This document shows, in pieces, positions 7,897 through 17,469 of a DNA stretch of 64,000 nucleotides. The DNA is from Arthrobacter dokdonellae (GTDB lineage: Bacteria; Actinomycetota; Actinomycetes; Actinomycetales; Micrococcaceae), in assembly GCF_003268655.1 (NCBI RefSeq), contig NZ_CP029642.1:1860001-1924000 (forward strand), in the 5' to 3' direction. The position numbers and the translations under genes are program-made. The notes beneath the pieces were generated by a model, which was not told the origin of the DNA, did not search any database, and saw only the letters and a program-made list of their open reading frames with translations. Every line of letters starts with the position of its first letter. Positions within the stretch are counted from its first letter, which is position 1.

Positions 7897-10794
7897 GTGG
7901 CCAAGGCCCGCGTACACGAGCTTGCAAAAGAGCTCGGCATCACCTCAAAAGAAGCAGTGAGCAAACTGCAGGAACTGGGCGAATTCGTTCGCTCGGCATC
8001 CTCCACCATTGAGGCCCCCGTCGTGAAGAAGCTTCGCGACGCATTCCCCGTCGCCCCGAAGACGGCGGAGTCCAAACCAGCCCCTGCGGCGCCCGCCCAG
8101 ACCAAGCCGTCGGGAGCCCCTGCCGCAGCAACCTCGGCGGCACCGGCGGCAGCGCCCGGCCAGAAGGCTGCCGCACCGTCCAAGCCGGCCGGACCCGCCG
8201 CCGCTGCCCCCGCGGCGCCTGCCGCACCCGCCGCCCCGGCACCTTCCGCCCCGGCACCTTCCGCCCCGGCACCTTCCGCTCCGGCACCTTCCGCTCCGGC
8301 ACCTTCCGCTCCGGCACCTGCTGCTTCGGCAGGCCACGCCGCCGCCGGACCGCGCCCGGGCAACAATCCATTCGCCTCCTCGCAGGGCATGCCGCGGTCC
8401 GGGCGCCCCGAGCGTGGCGAGAACCGTGACGGCAACCGCGCCCCGCGACCGGCTGGCTCCGGCGGAGGCGCCGGCGGCCCGCGTCCAGGAAACAACCCGT
8501 TTGCCACCTCGCAGGGCATGCCCCGTCCGGGTGCCCCGCGCAGCGCCGAGGCAGGCACCGGTGGACCCCGTCCGGGTGGCCCGCGCCCCGGTGCGCCCCG
8601 TCCGGGCGCTCCCCGTCCCGCTGGAGCCCCCGGTTCCGGTGGACCCCGTCCGGGTGCACCGCGCCCCGGCGGTGCACGGCCCACCCCGGGCATGATGCCC
8701 AACCGCACCGAGCGCCCCGCGGCTCCCGGCCGCGGCAACGACCGTCCCGGCGGCGCCGGGCGCGGCCGTCCCGGCGCGCCCGGCTCCACGCCGGGCGGCG
8801 CACCGGGCGGCGCTCCCGCCGGTGGTGGCTTTGGCAAGGGCGGCCGCGGCCGCGGCGGCACCCAGGGCGCCTTCGGCAAGGGCGGCGCGGGCCGTGGCAA
8901 GCAGCGCAAGTCGAAGCGTGCCAAGCGCCAGGAACTGGAGCAGATGAGCGCTCCGTCCCTGGGCGGCGTCAGCGTACCCCGTGGCGACGGCAACACCGTG
9001 GTGCGCCTGCGTCGCGGTTCCTCCATCACGGACTTTGCCGACAAGATTGAGGCGAACCCGGCGGCACTGGTGACAGTGCTCTTCCACCTGGGTGAAATGG
9101 CCACGGCCACCCAGTCCCTGGACGAGGACACCTTCGCCCTGCTGGGCGAGGAGCTGGGCTACAAGGTCCAGGTCGTTTCCCCCGAGGACGAAGAGCGCGA
9201 GCTGCTCAGCAGCTTCGACATCGACTTCGAGGCCGAGCTGGAAGCCGAAGGCGACGAGGACCTTGAGGTCCGCCCGCCGGTTGTCACGGTCATGGGCCAC
9301 GTGGACCACGGTAAGACCCGCCTGCTCGATGCCATCCGCAAGTCGGACGTTGTTGCCGACGAACACGGCGGCATCACCCAGCACATCGGTGCCTACCAGA
9401 TCGTGCACGATCATGAAGGCATCCCGCGTGAGATCACCTTCATTGACACCCCCGGCCACGAGGCGTTCACCGCCATGCGTGCCCGTGGTGCCAAGGTCAC
9501 CGACATCGCCATCCTGGTGGTTGCCGCGGACGACGGCGTCATGCCCCAGACCGTTGAGGCCCTCAACCACGCCCAGGCCGCCAATGTGCCGATCGTGGTT
9601 GCGGTCAACAAGATCGACAAGGACACGGCGAACCCGGAGAAGATCCGCGGCCAGCTGACCGAGTACGGCCTGGTGCCCGAGGAATACGGTGGCGACACCA
9701 TGTTCGTGGACGTCTCCGCCCGCAACAACATCAACATCGAGGAACTCCTCGAAGCGGTGTTGCTGACGGCCGACGCAGCCCTGGACATGCGCGCCAACCC
9801 GAACAAGGACGCCCGAGGCATCGCCATTGAAGCGAACCTGGACAAGGGCCGCGGTTCCGTGGCCACCGTCCTGGTGCAGTCCGGCACCCTGCATGTCGGG
9901 GACACGATCGTCGCGGGCACCGCCCACGGCCGCGTCCGTGCCATGTTCGACGAGAACGGCGACGGCATCACCGAGGCCGGGCCGTCGCGTCCGGTCCAGG
10001 TCCTGGGCCTGTCCAACGTGCCACGGGCAGGTGACACGTTCTTCGTCACCGGCGACGAGCGGACAGCCCGCCAGATCGCTGAAAAGCGTGAAGCTGCCGA
10101 CCGCAACGCCGCACTGGCCAAGCGGCGCAAGCGCATCAGCCTGGAAGACTTCGACCAGGCCGTCGCGGAGGGCAAGGTGGACACGCTCAACCTCATCCTC
10201 AAGGGCGACGTCTCCGGTGCCGTGGAGGCCCTGGAAGACTCGCTGCTCAAGATCGACGTCGGCGAAGGCGTGCAGCTGCGCGTCATCCACCGCGGCGTGG
10301 GTGCCATCACGCAGAACGACGTCAACCTGGCCACGGTGGACAACGCCATCATCATCGGCTTCAACGTCAAGCCGGCCGAGCGCGTTGCCGAACTGGCCGA
10401 CCGCGAGGGCGTCGACATGCGCTTCTACTCGGTCATCTACGGCGCCATCGATGACATTGAGCTGGCCCTGAAGGGCATGCTCAAGCCTGAATACGAGGAA
10501 GTCCAGCTGGGCACCGCGGAAATCCGCGAAGTGTTCCGTTCCTCCAAGTTCGGCAACATCGCCGGCTCGATCGTCCGCTCCGGCATCATCCGCCGCAACG
10601 CGAAGGCACGTGTGCTTCGTGGCGGGAAGGTCGTGGGCGACAAGCTCACCGTTGACTCGCTCAAGCGCTTCAAGGATGACGCCACCGAAGTCCGCACCGA
10701 CTTCGAATGCGGCATCGGCCTGGGTTCGTTCAACGACCTGCAGGTCGAGGACATCATCGAGACGTTCGAGATGCGCGAGAAGCCGCGCGCCTGA
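7897..10794 (+). CDS. infB: Translation initiation factor IF-2
   Basis: GTPase that places initiator tRNA on the 30S subunit and promotes subunit joining. 965 residues. The N-terminal IF2N module ([19 protein letters not shown]) is followed by about 270 residues of Ala/Pro- then Gly/Arg/Pro-rich linker with a 15-bp DNA repeat (APAPS units, about 8235-8325) and repeated NNPFA(S/T)SQGMPR motifs. A second IF2N module lies near residue 395. The G domain has G1 GHVDHGKT (467-474), G3 DTPGH (517-521) and G4 NKID (571-574). Domains II-IV follow to the end. GTG start 7897 follows AGGAGA. The long linker is typical of actinobacteria. Confidence 0.97.
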   Translation: MAKARVHELAKELGITSKEAVSKLQELGEFVRSASSTIEAPVVKKLRDAFPVAPKTAESKPAPAAPAQTKPSGAPAAATSAAPAAAPGQKAAAPSKPAGPAAAAPAAPAAPAAPAPSAPAPSAPAPSAPAPSAPAPSAPAPAASAGHAAAGPRPGNNPFASSQGMPRSGRPERGENRDGNRAPRPAGSGGGAGGPRPGNNPFATSQGMPRPGAPRSAEAGTGGPRPGGPRPGAPRPGAPRPAGAPGSGGPRPGAPRPGGARPTPGMMPNRTERPAAPGRGNDRPGGAGRGRPGAPGSTPGGAPGGAPAGGGFGKGGRGRGGTQGAFGKGGAGRGKQRKSKRAKRQELEQMSAPSLGGVSVPRGDGNTVVRLRRGSSITDFADKIEANPAALVTVLFHLGEMATATQSLDEDTFALLGEELGYKVQVVSPEDEERELLSSFDIDFEAELEAEGDEDLEVRPPVVTVMGHVDHGKTRLLDAIRKSDVVADEHGGITQHIGAYQIVHDHEGIPREITFIDTPGHEAFTAMRARGAKVTDIAILVVAADDGVMPQTVEALNHAQAANVPIVVAVNKIDKDTANPEKIRGQLTEYGLVPEEYGGDTMFVDVSARNNINIEELLEAVLLTADAALDMRANPNKDARGIAIEANLDKGRGSVATVLVQSGTLHVGDTIVAGTAHGRVRAMFDENGDGITEAGPSRPVQVLGLSNVPRAGDTFFVTGDERTARQIAEKREAADRNAALAKRRKRISLEDFDQAVAEGKVDTLNLILKGDVSGAVEALEDSLLKIDVGEGVQLRVIHRGVGAITQNDVNLATVDNAIIIGFNVKPAERVAELADREGVDMRFYSVIYGAIDDIELALKGMLKPEYEEVQLGTAEIREVFRSSKFGNIAGSIVRSGIIRRNAKARVLRGGKVVGDKLTVDSLKRFKDDATEVRTDFECGIGLGSFNDLQVEDIIETFEMREKPRA

Positions 10795-10810
10795 CGGCCA
10801 AACGCCTCAG

Positions 10811-10853
10811 CAAAGCCGGCCGGGCGCCCCTCCCGGGCGTCCGGCCGGCTTTG
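10811..10853 (+). terminator. Hairpin between infB and rbfA
   Basis: CAAAGCCGGCCGG (10811-10823) pairs with CCGGCCGGCTTTG (10841-10853), with GGGCG-type pairing also possible inside the loop. Placed 16 bases after infB and 37 before rbfA, it would end or attenuate transcription. No T-run follows, so partial read-through into rbfA is likely. Confidence 0.7.
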
Positions 10854-10890
10854 CCTTCCCCCACAAGAATTCGCCGACAAGGAGAACACC

Positions 10891-11325
10891 ATGGCTGATT
10901 CAGCCCGCGCTGCCAAACTGGCCCAGCGCATCAAGGTCGTCGTGGCCGAAGGCCTCCGCAGCCGGGTCAAGGACCCGCGCGTCGAAGGCATCACCGTCAC
11001 CGACGCCCGCGTCACCAACGACCTCCAGCACGCCACCGTCTACTACACGGTCCTTGGCGACGAGACGGCCCAGTCCGACGCCAAGACGGGTCTGGAGCGC
11101 GCCAAGGGCGTGCTCCGCGCCGAGGTGGGGAGGAACATCACCGTCCGCCTGACGCCCACCCTTGAGTTCGTGGCGGATGAAATCCCCGTCAACGCCTCCA
11201 ACCTGGAAGCCCTGCTCCGCGTGGCCAAGGAACGCGACGCCAAGCTGGCCGAACTCTCCGCCAACGCCGAGTTCGCCGGGGACGCGGACCCGTACAAGAA
11301 GGACGAAGAGGACCAGGACGCATAG
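10891..11325 (+). CDS. rbfA: 30S ribosome-binding factor RbfA
   Basis: Cold-shock 30S maturation factor that binds 16S rRNA helix 1; 144 residues. The single KH-like domain spans about residues 5-115: AKLAQRIKVVVAEGLRSRVK, GITVTDARVTNDLQHATVYY, LRAEVGRNITVRLTPTLEF, then DEIPVNASNLEALLRVA. An acidic tail (KKDEEDQDA) follows. AAGGAGAACACC is a strong ribosome site before ATG 10891. A large two-sided terminator follows directly. Position after infB is conserved across bacteria. Confidence 0.95.
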   Translation: MADSARAAKLAQRIKVVVAEGLRSRVKDPRVEGITVTDARVTNDLQHATVYYTVLGDETAQSDAKTGLERAKGVLRAEVGRNITVRLTPTLEFVADEIPVNASNLEALLRVAKERDAKLAELSANAEFAGDADPYKKDEEDQDA

Positions 11326-11326
11326 T

Positions 11327-11390
11327 CCCAAGCACGACGGCGGCCGGTCACCCTTCGCGAAAAGGGCGGCCGGCCGCCGTCGTACTTGGG
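11327..11390. terminator. Bidirectional terminator between rbfA and the ScyD/ScyE-like gene
   Basis: CCCAAG.ACGACGGCGGCCGG (from 11327) and its near-perfect complement ending CGTACTTGGG (11381-11390) form a stem of about 20 bp around an inner CCCTT/AAGGG hairpin. It sits one base after the rbfA stop and before the convergent minus-strand stop at 11427, so it can serve both genes. Confidence 0.8.
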
Positions 11391-11426
11391 GGTTGTCTCT
11401 CGAGGACGGAGACACTGCTGCCGCCG

Positions 11427-12605
11427 CTAGCGCAACCGCAGGGTCACCAGGTTTCCGCCGGTCTCAGCCAGCGCCGCAGTGGCTGCCAGGAGTGTGTTGC
11501 CGCTGATGGCGACGTCGGACGCCATCATGGCCGGCAGCACCACGGTGGCCTTGCCGTTCTTGATGACGCTGACGCCCGGGCCGAACAGCTCGGCCACGTA
11601 CACGCGGTTTTGCCCGTCAACGGCGATCCCGGTGGGCCCGGACAGTCCGGAGGCCAGCAGCTGGGTCTTTCCGCTGTGCAAGTTCATCCGGTAGGCCTTG
11701 CCGGCCGCGAGATCCATCCCGGGCACGCCCGGCAGAACAGTGTAGTAGAGCCAGCCGCCGCTGAGGGAGACGGCGGTGGGTACCGGTTCGGCAAAGTAGG
11801 TGTGCCCCATCATGCAGGCGGGAATGTCGATGCCCATTTCTGCCACGGAGGCCGCAACCGCCGCGTCGATCTTGACCGGCTCGGGTGGAAGCTGCTTGAC
11901 GAGCCGCACCTTTCCGCTGGTGGAGACGAACGTGATGTTGTTGGCACCTGCGTCACCGACATACACGCCGCCATTGCCCGGAGCCGAAGAGTACGGGTGT
12001 GAGAACACCTCGCCGGTGTGCCGGAGCGCGGGAGCCTGGGCCAGGCACGCCGCCGAAACGTCACGGACGCCGTAGACGGTCCTGCCGTCGGGGTTGTGTG
12101 CTCCCTCGAACTCGGACAGATCGGCCATTTGCCGCATCTTCCCGCGGCTGTCCATGCTCATGAGGCGGGACGGGAGCAGCACCGAGCCTTCCTCAGCCTC
12201 GGGGTCCGTGTCGTTGTTAAAGTAGTAGGTGGTGCCATGGGCGTACGACACCCCGCCGATTTCCTGCCCGGCCTCGCTGACCAGTACGGTCTTGGCTCCC
12301 TTGGCCGAAACGGCCGTAAGCTGGGCGCTGAACCCCTCTGCCACCAGATATCCGCCCTTGGCCCCAAAGGCGGCCTTCATCGGCCCGGCAAGTCCGGAGG
12401 CCACGGTGACGGCTTCCTTGGGCAGCTGGTGCTTGCCGGGCTTGGCCGGATGGGTGTGCCAGAAAGGCTGGAAGTGCTTGAACGACTGGGTGTGGTGGGT
12501 GGTCCCGGTGGACGGCGGATTGCCCGGATGGGCTTGTGCCGGCGCGGCCGTCAGGGCCAGTGCAACGGTGCAGGCGGCCGCAATGGCCGCGAAACTTTTC
12601 CTCAT
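11427..12605 (-). CDS. Secreted ScyD/ScyE-family beta-propeller-like protein
   Basis: 392-residue exported protein. MRKSFAAIAAACTVALAL followed by TAAPAQA is a classic Sec signal peptide with a likely cut after AQA (about residue 26). The mature part repeats short beta-propeller-like segments (SGLAGPMKAAFGAKGGYLV, LLASGLSGPTGIAVDGQNRVYV) like those of the ScyD/ScyE family and NHL/SMP-type propellers. In cyanobacteria ScyD/ScyE accompany scytonemin synthesis; in actinobacteria the role is unknown. The start at ATG 12605 is set by the signal peptide and AAGGGAAC upstream. The gene is alone on the minus strand inside the rbfA-truB block, so it probably inserted between them. Confidence 0.72.
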   Translation of the reverse strand: MRKSFAAIAAACTVALALTAAPAQAHPGNPPSTGTTHHTQSFKHFQPFWHTHPAKPGKHQLPKEAVTVASGLAGPMKAAFGAKGGYLVAEGFSAQLTAVSAKGAKTVLVSEAGQEIGGVSYAHGTTYYFNNDTDPEAEEGSVLLPSRLMSMDSRGKMRQMADLSEFEGAHNPDGRTVYGVRDVSAACLAQAPALRHTGEVFSHPYSSAPGNGGVYVGDAGANNITFVSTSGKVRLVKQLPPEPVKIDAAVAASVAEMGIDIPACMMGHTYFAEPVPTAVSLSGGWLYYTVLPGVPGMDLAAGKAYRMNLHSGKTQLLASGLSGPTGIAVDGQNRVYVAELFGPGVSVIKNGKATVVLPAMMASDVAISGNTLLAATAALAETGGNLVTLRLR

Positions 12606-12841
12606 GATGTTCCCTTGTGGGAAGGCCCGGTGATGACGGGCGGAGCGATGAAGGGGGACCCGTCCTCCGCAGTCGGTGGCCGTGCGGCAACGGGCCAGAC
12701 ACGCGTGGCCGTTGCCGGCCCGGTGAACTGGATGTTGCCCCAGCATCAACTCTCCACAAGACGCCGTCCGGGCGGGGCCGGACGCGTCGACCCAGCTTAT
12801 GTGATGAACGTCACAGCGTCAAGCATTTGTTTTCCGGCCGA

Positions 12842-12847
12842 TATACT
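12842..12847 (+). promoter_or_regulatory. -10 box of truB, leaderless arrangement
   Basis: TATACT ends seven bases before the truB GTG (12855). No ribosome site lies between, so the mRNA probably begins at or beside the start codon. No clear -35 is seen. Confidence 0.55.
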
Positions 12848-12854
12848 TCAAAGC

Positions 12855-13799
12855 GTGCTTTCTGGACTGGTAATCGTTGACAAACCGCAGGGATGGACCA
12901 GCCATGACGTGGTTGGCCGGATGCGAAGGCTTGCGGGGACCCGGAAAGTGGGCCACGCCGGCACGCTGGACCCCATGGCCACGGGCGTCCTGGTGGTGGG
13001 CGTCAACAAGGCCACCCGGCTGCTGACCTACATCGTCGGCACCACCAAGACGTACGACGCCACGATCCGGCTCGGCGTCTCCACCGTCACGGACGACGCC
13101 GAGGGCGAGCCCACCCACACGGCGACGACGGCGGCGGTCACCGACGCCGCCATCCGCGCCGGCATCGCGACGCTGACCGGGCCCATCAGCCAGGTGCCCA
13201 GCAGCGTCAGCGCCATCAAGGTCAACGGTGAACGGGCCTACGCCCGCGTGCGGTCAGGGGAGGACGTGCAGCTGGCGGCGCGCCCCGTGACCATCCATTC
13301 CTTCGACATACATGCCATCCGCCGCGGAGAGCATGAAAACGGCCCCCAGGCCGGATACATCGACGTGGACGCCACGGTCGAGTGCTCCTCCGGCACCTAT
13401 ATCCGCGCCCTGGCCCGCGACCTCGGCGCCGGGCTGGCCGTGGGCGGCCACCTGACGGCGCTGCGGCGCACCAGCGTGGGCCCGTACTCCATCGCCCAGG
13501 CCCGCACGCTGGAACAGCTGGCCGAAAAGCTGGACATCCTCGACATCGCCGACGCCGCCCGCGCGCTCATGCCCGTGCGCGAACTGACGGCGGAAGAGGC
13601 CGCGGAGCTCTCCTTCGGCCGCCGCATCCCCGCCAGCCCGGACGGCCTGCACACGGCCGCCAATCCTGCCGCCGCGTTCGCCCCCGACGGCACGCTCACG
13701 GCACTGCTGGCCGACGTTGGCAGGCACGCCAAACCCGTCCTGGTCTTCCCCCCGGACCCCGGACCCGGGCTGTCCGGGCCGAAGGAGGCCGCGCAGTGA
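12855..13799 (+). CDS. truB: tRNA pseudouridine(55) synthase TruB
   Basis: Makes pseudouridine 55 in the T-loop of tRNAs; 314 residues. KVGHAGTLDPMATGVLVVG carries catalytic Asp39. Further TruB signatures are KTYDATIRLGVSTVTDDAEG, QVPSSVSAIKVNGERAYARVR and CSSGTYIRALARDLG. A PUA-like C-terminal domain follows (RRIPASPDGLH, LTALLADVGRHAKPVLVF). GTG 12855 is chosen because MLSGLVIVDKPQGWTSHDV is the canonical TruB N-terminus. The upstream in-frame stretch runs antisense to the secreted-protein gene and is not family-like. The stop overlaps the next gene start by four bases (GTGA). Confidence 0.95.
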   Translation: MLSGLVIVDKPQGWTSHDVVGRMRRLAGTRKVGHAGTLDPMATGVLVVGVNKATRLLTYIVGTTKTYDATIRLGVSTVTDDAEGEPTHTATTAAVTDAAIRAGIATLTGPISQVPSSVSAIKVNGERAYARVRSGEDVQLAARPVTIHSFDIHAIRRGEHENGPQAGYIDVDATVECSSGTYIRALARDLGAGLAVGGHLTALRRTSVGPYSIAQARTLEQLAEKLDILDIADAARALMPVRELTAEEAAELSFGRRIPASPDGLHTAANPAAAFAPDGTLTALLADVGRHAKPVLVFPPDPGPGLSGPKEAAQ

Positions 13800-14200
13800 C
13801 AGTGGACGGCTGGTTTTACGCAGGCCTGGTGGTGGGCCTGGCCTCAACCATCATGTGCGTCACCGCGGCGGTGATGAAGAAAAAACCCAACGACATCACC
13901 CTGCTCTCGCTGGCCGCCGTCGAACTTTTCATCATTGTCTACGCGGCGGCCTCCCTGGTCCGCCTGACCACCGGCGAACACCTGACGGGCGCCGGCTGGG
14001 AGTTCTGGGGCTACATGTTCACCGCGGCGGCCCTGCCCGTGGCCGGCTTTTACTGGGCCATGATGGAACGGACGTTTTGGTCGAACTACGTCATGGGGGC
14101 GGTGGGCGTGACGGTGGTGGTCATGATGGCCCGCATGGCACAGATTTGGTACGGCCTGGGGCCTGCCGCACAGCACCTGCAACCTGGAATTGGACAATGA
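13796..14200 (+). CDS. Small membrane protein of unknown function (four helices)
   Basis: 134 residues with hydrophobic stretches near residues 6-25, 37-58, 70-90 and 98-118 (for example WFYAGLVVGLASTIMCVTAA and YVMGAVGVTVVVMMARMA). No motif I recognise. GTG 13796 overlaps the truB stop (GTGA), and its own TGA overlaps the ATG of the next gene (ATGA). It is therefore translated as part of a tightly coupled string truB, this gene, a second membrane protein and a double GNAT. The pair of consecutive small membrane proteins hints at a joint complex; that is inference only. Confidence 0.75.
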   Translation: MTVDGWFYAGLVVGLASTIMCVTAAVMKKKPNDITLLSLAAVELFIIVYAAASLVRLTTGEHLTGAGWEFWGYMFTAAALPVAGFYWAMMERTFWSNYVMGAVGVTVVVMMARMAQIWYGLGPAAQHLQPGIGQ

Positions 14201-14640
14201 AGAACAAAACAAGCAATGCCGGCAACGTCCCGGAAGCACCCGCACCGGGACGGACCACGGGCGCCGGGCGCCTCCTGATCACCGTGTACGGCATTTTCGC
14301 CATCTCCGCCAGCGCCCGGGCCGGCTTTCAGATTGCCACCAGCTTCAACGACGCCCCGGTGGCCTACCTCCTCTCAGCCTTCGCGGCCGCAGTGTACATC
14401 GTGGCCACCGTCTCCCTGGCCCGCGCAGGCCACAGGTGGGCCGTGACCGCCGCGGTGGCGATCTGCATTGAGCTGGCCGGCGTGCTGGTGGTGGGCCTGC
14501 TGAGCGTCTTTGATGCCCGCGCGTTCCCGCATGCCACCGTGTGGAGCCTGTTCGGCCAGGGCTACGGCTACGTGCCGCTGGTGCTGCCGCTGGTGGGCCT
14601 CTGGTGGCTCTACCGGCACCGCGCGGCGGCAGCCGCGTGA
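14197..14640 (+). CDS. Small membrane protein of unknown function, partner of the preceding gene
   Basis: 147 residues. A polar Pro/Gly-rich N-terminus (about 25 residues) precedes four probable helices (LLITVYGIFAISASARAGFQ, AYLLSAFAAAVYIVATVSLA, WAVTAAVAICIELAGVLVVG, VPLVLPLVGLWWLYRHR) and a short Arg/Ala tail. The arrangement resembles actinobacterial membrane proteins of unknown role found beside truB, but I name no family. ATG 14197 overlaps the upstream TGA, and the downstream GTG overlaps its own TGA. It must be cotranslated with both neighbours. Confidence 0.75.
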   Translation: MKNKTSNAGNVPEAPAPGRTTGAGRLLITVYGIFAISASARAGFQIATSFNDAPVAYLLSAFAAAVYIVATVSLARAGHRWAVTAAVAICIELAGVLVVGLLSVFDARAFPHATVWSLFGQGYGYVPLVLPLVGLWWLYRHRAAAAA

Positions 14641-15803
14641 GCGCACCCGCCATGGAACGTACGACGCCGGCACTGCCGTTGGGCAGCGGCCCGACCTCCC
14701 TGCGGCGCTTCACGGCGGCCGACGCTGCCGTCTTTGCCGCCATCCACCACGACGCCCTCAACGTGAAGTGGGCCGGGTCCGACGCCGGGATGACCGTGGA
14801 ACGCGCGCGCCAGTTGATCGAGGGACCCGTTGCCGAGGGCTGGGACAACGGCTCGCTGCTGCGATTTGCCATTGTTGAACAGCTCGACGCCGGCGCATGC
14901 GTCGTCGGCACGCTGAGCCTGCAAAACGTGAACCGCACGCCCGGCGGCGGCGCCGCCTCCGTCGGCATCAAGCTGCTGGCCGCCGGCCGCGGCCGGGGGA
15001 GTGGCCGCCGCGCCGTGGAACTGGCCTGTGACCACGCCTTTGGCACGCTGGGGCTCACCGTGCTGCACTGGCACACCACGGCGGGCAACCACGCCAGCCG
15101 GGCCTTGGCGGAACGGTGCGGCTTCCGGTTCGTTGCGGAGATCCCTGGCGGCGGGCACGTCGACGGCGCCATCGCCGACGGCTGGGTGCTGGTGCGGGAA
15201 GCGGCGAAGGAACTCCAGCTGCAACCCGTGGTGCCCCGCCTGACCGACGGATCCGTGCTGTTGCGGGAACTGCAGGATTCGGATGCCGAACAGCTGGTGG
15301 CCAACTGCTCCAACGCCGAGGCCGTCCGCTGGACCACCGTCCCGCTCGGCTACACACCCGCGCACGCCGCGCACTTCATCAACACCATCACCCCCGAGGG
15401 CTGGCGCAGTGGGAAGACGCTGACGTTTGCGGTGGCGGATCCCGGCACGGACCGCCTCCTGGGCACCGTCGACCTGCAGTGCAAGCACCCCGGTGCGGCC
15501 GCCGTCGGCATCAACTTCGGCGAGCACGCCCGGGGCACCGGCGCGGCGGAGAGCGCTGTGCGGCTGCTGGCGGACTATGCGTTCAACCAGCTCAACCTCA
15601 GCTTTCTGCACTGGTCGGCCATGGTGCCGAACTGGGGCAGCCGCAAGCTGGCCTGGAAGCTGGGCTTCACCCTCGAGGGCCAGGTCCGCGGCCAGTTCAA
15701 CGACCGCGGCACGCCGGCGGACCGGTGGATTCTGACCCTGGCCGCGACCGATCCGGGCAGGCCGCAGTCCCCGTGGGACGGACCGCCCGCCGCCAGGCGG
15801 TAA
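14637..15803 (+). CDS. Double GNAT N-acetyltransferase
   Basis: 388 residues made of two RimJ/RimL-like GNAT domains. The first (about 20-190) has SVGIKLLAAGRGRGSGRRAV as the acetyl-CoA loop, then LTVLHWHTTAGNHASRALAE and CGFRFVAEIP. The second (about 205-375) repeats the plan: VGINFGEHARGTGAAESAV, LSFLHWSAMVPNWGSRKLAW, LGFTLEGQVRGQFNDRG. Such proteins acetylate N-terminal amines of proteins or small amines; the substrate is unknown. The second acetyl-CoA loop (GEHARGTGAAE) is less canonical than the first (R-G-R-G-S-G), so one domain may be weaker. GTG 14637 overlaps the previous stop by GTGA. Confidence 0.82.
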   Translation: MSAPAMERTTPALPLGSGPTSLRRFTAADAAVFAAIHHDALNVKWAGSDAGMTVERARQLIEGPVAEGWDNGSLLRFAIVEQLDAGACVVGTLSLQNVNRTPGGGAASVGIKLLAAGRGRGSGRRAVELACDHAFGTLGLTVLHWHTTAGNHASRALAERCGFRFVAEIPGGGHVDGAIADGWVLVREAAKELQLQPVVPRLTDGSVLLRELQDSDAEQLVANCSNAEAVRWTTVPLGYTPAHAAHFINTITPEGWRSGKTLTFAVADPGTDRLLGTVDLQCKHPGAAAVGINFGEHARGTGAAESAVRLLADYAFNQLNLSFLHWSAMVPNWGSRKLAWKLGFTLEGQVRGQFNDRGTPADRWILTLAATDPGRPQSPWDGPPAARR

Positions 15804-15861
15804 CCTTGAAAAGTCTGCCCGCGGGCAGCTTGCCGGCACGCCACAAGCAAGAGGATACGTA

Positions 15862-16806
15862 GTGCACATTTGGAACTCACTGGAGCAGGTTCCGCAGGGA
15901 TTGGGTCCCAGCGTGGTTGCGCTGGGGAACTTTGACGGGCTGCACCGCGGACACCAGCAGGTGCTGGGCCAGGTGAAGGCGGAGGCCGTGCGCCGCGGCG
16001 GGCTGGCCGTGGCCTTGACCTTCCACCCGCACCCGGCGCTGGTGCACCGCCCGCAGTCCGCTCCGCCGCAGATCATGGGACTGGCGGACAAGCTGGCCGC
16101 CATGGAGCAGCAGGGCATGGACGGCGTGCTGGTGGCACCCTACACACTGGAGTTCGCCCGGCAGACTCCGGAGGAATTCGTCCGCAACGTCTTCGTCGAC
16201 ACCCTCGGGGCCTGCGCCGTGGTGGTGGGCCACGACGTCCGCTTCGGCCGGGACAACGCCGGCGACCTGGCAACCATGGTGGCGCTCGGACGCGAACTAG
16301 GGTTCGACGTCGTGCCTGTCGATGACGAAGGGCACGACCGCCGATGGTCCTCCACCTGGGTGCGGGAGGCGCTGGCCAAGGGGGACGTGGACACGGCCGC
16401 GGAGGTTCTGGGCCGCCCGCACAGCATGAGCGGGGAGGTGGTGCACGGGGCGGCGCGCGGGCGCGCCCTGGGCTTCCCGACGGCGAACCTCTCCCCGGAC
16501 GCGTGCGGCATCATCCCGGCCGACGGCGTCTACGCCGGCTGGCTCAGGGACGAGCACGGCCACCGCTGGCGGGCCGCGATTTCGGTGGGCTCAAACCCCA
16601 CTTTCGTGGGCGTCAGCCGGCAGGTGGAGGCCTTTGTCATTGGCCGTCCGGAAGAGCCCGTCGAGGCGTTTGACCTGTACGGCCAACGGGTGGTGGTGGA
16701 GTTTGTCCGGCGGCTGCGCGGCATGGTGGCCTACACCGGCCCCGAGGCGCTGATCGAGCAGATGCACCACGACGTGGAGCAGAGCCTGGAAATTCTGCAG
16801 GCCTGA
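15862..16806 (+). CDS. ribF: Bifunctional riboflavin kinase/FAD synthetase RibF
   Basis: Makes FMN from riboflavin and FAD from FMN; 314 residues, the usual prokaryotic length. The N-terminal nucleotidyltransferase domain has ALGNFDGLHRGHQQVL (residues 21-36), LTFHPHP and RRWSSTWVREAL. The C-terminal flavokinase domain has HGAARGRALGFPTANL, DGVYAGWL and ISVGSNPTF. GTG 15862 follows GAGGATACGTA. It stands between the double GNAT gene and rpsO; the truB-ribF-rpsO order is widespread. Confidence 0.95.
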   Translation: MHIWNSLEQVPQGLGPSVVALGNFDGLHRGHQQVLGQVKAEAVRRGGLAVALTFHPHPALVHRPQSAPPQIMGLADKLAAMEQQGMDGVLVAPYTLEFARQTPEEFVRNVFVDTLGACAVVVGHDVRFGRDNAGDLATMVALGRELGFDVVPVDDEGHDRRWSSTWVREALAKGDVDTAAEVLGRPHSMSGEVVHGAARGRALGFPTANLSPDACGIIPADGVYAGWLRDEHGHRWRAAISVGSNPTFVGVSRQVEAFVIGRPEEPVEAFDLYGQRVVVEFVRRLRGMVAYTGPEALIEQMHHDVEQSLEILQA

Positions 16807-16830
16807 CGGGCCTTCCGCCGCACGGCCACT

Positions 16831-16860
16831 TCGACTTAACGCCTGCTTCTGCCGTAAACT
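16831..16860 (+). promoter_or_regulatory. Probable rpsO promoter
   Basis: TCGACT (16831-16836) and TAAACT (16855-16860) are spaced by 18 bases, close to the actinobacterial housekeeping consensus. Transcription would begin near 16867, giving rpsO a leader of about 100 nt in which regulation by S15 could occur. No clear pseudoknot was identified by eye. Confidence 0.5.
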
Positions 16861-16968
16861 AGGGGATTGGGTCCGGCTGCAGTCCGTGGTGGCTGGATTC
16901 TGCTGTGTTTGACGGGACTCCCGGCGCACGGTGACACCACGTTCACGGCACATCTCAAGGAGTTATTT

Positions 16969-17238
16969 GTGGCACTTGAAGCCGCTTTGAAGCAAGAAAT
17001 CATGCAGGCATTTGCAACCAGCGAAGGTGACACTGGTTCGCCTGAGGTCCAGATCGCGATGCTCTCACGACGCATTTCCGACCTGACCGAACACCTGAAG
17101 ATGCACAAGCACGACCACCACACCCGCCGTGGCCTCATGGGCCTGGTCGGCCGCCGTCGTCGCCTGCTCGGCTACCTGAAGGACACCGACATCACGCGCT
17201 ACCGTACGCTCATCGAGCGCCTCGGCCTGCGCCGCTAG
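16969..17238 (+). CDS. rpsO: 30S ribosomal protein S15
   Basis: 89 residues, standard S15 length. The typical features are [21 protein letters not shown], the [20 protein letters not shown] rRNA-binding region and [20 protein letters not shown]. It binds the central domain of 16S rRNA early in assembly. GTG 16969 lies seven bases after AAGGAG. A strong hairpin terminator follows the stop, separating it from pnp, although the rpsO-pnp order itself is universal. Confidence 0.97.
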   Translation: MALEAALKQEIMQAFATSEGDTGSPEVQIAMLSRRISDLTEHLKMHKHDHHTRRGLMGLVGRRRRLLGYLKDTDITRYRTLIERLGLRR

Positions 17239-17243
17239 CATGG

Positions 17244-17289
17244 TGTGAAAGGCGGCCTTCCCCGTGCTGCGGGGAAGGCCGCCTTCACA
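17244..17289 (+). terminator. rpsO terminator
   Basis: Long stem in which AGGCGGCCTTCCCC pairs with GGGGAAGGCCGCCT (right arm from 17271), flanked by TGTGAA/TTCACA, around a 7-base loop. It starts six bases after the rpsO stop. The rest of the 309-bp rpsO-pnp gap is pnp leader. Confidence 0.85.
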
Positions 17290-17469
17290 GTATTGACGCG
17301 AGCCGGCACACATCCGCGTGCCGGAGCGCAGCTTGACCCACGGAACCTCACCGTCCGCCGCGCATTCGCGGTCCTCGGTAGTGGTCTCCGGGAACGGCCC
17401 CGCGGGGCGCCCGTGGACCTCGATCGAAGACCGGGTGTTGTACAGGTACCCACAGCATGATCCGGTGGG

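Noticed and set aside
8235..8330. 15-bp tandem repeats in infB considered as a separate repeat element
   Set aside because: They keep frame and encode the Ala/Pro linker of IF2 (APAPS units), so they are protein low complexity and not an independent element.
12018..12854. In-frame 5' extension of truB
   Set aside because: Runs antisense to the secreted ScyD/ScyE-like gene, and TruB begins canonically at MLSGLVIVDKP behind a -10 box.
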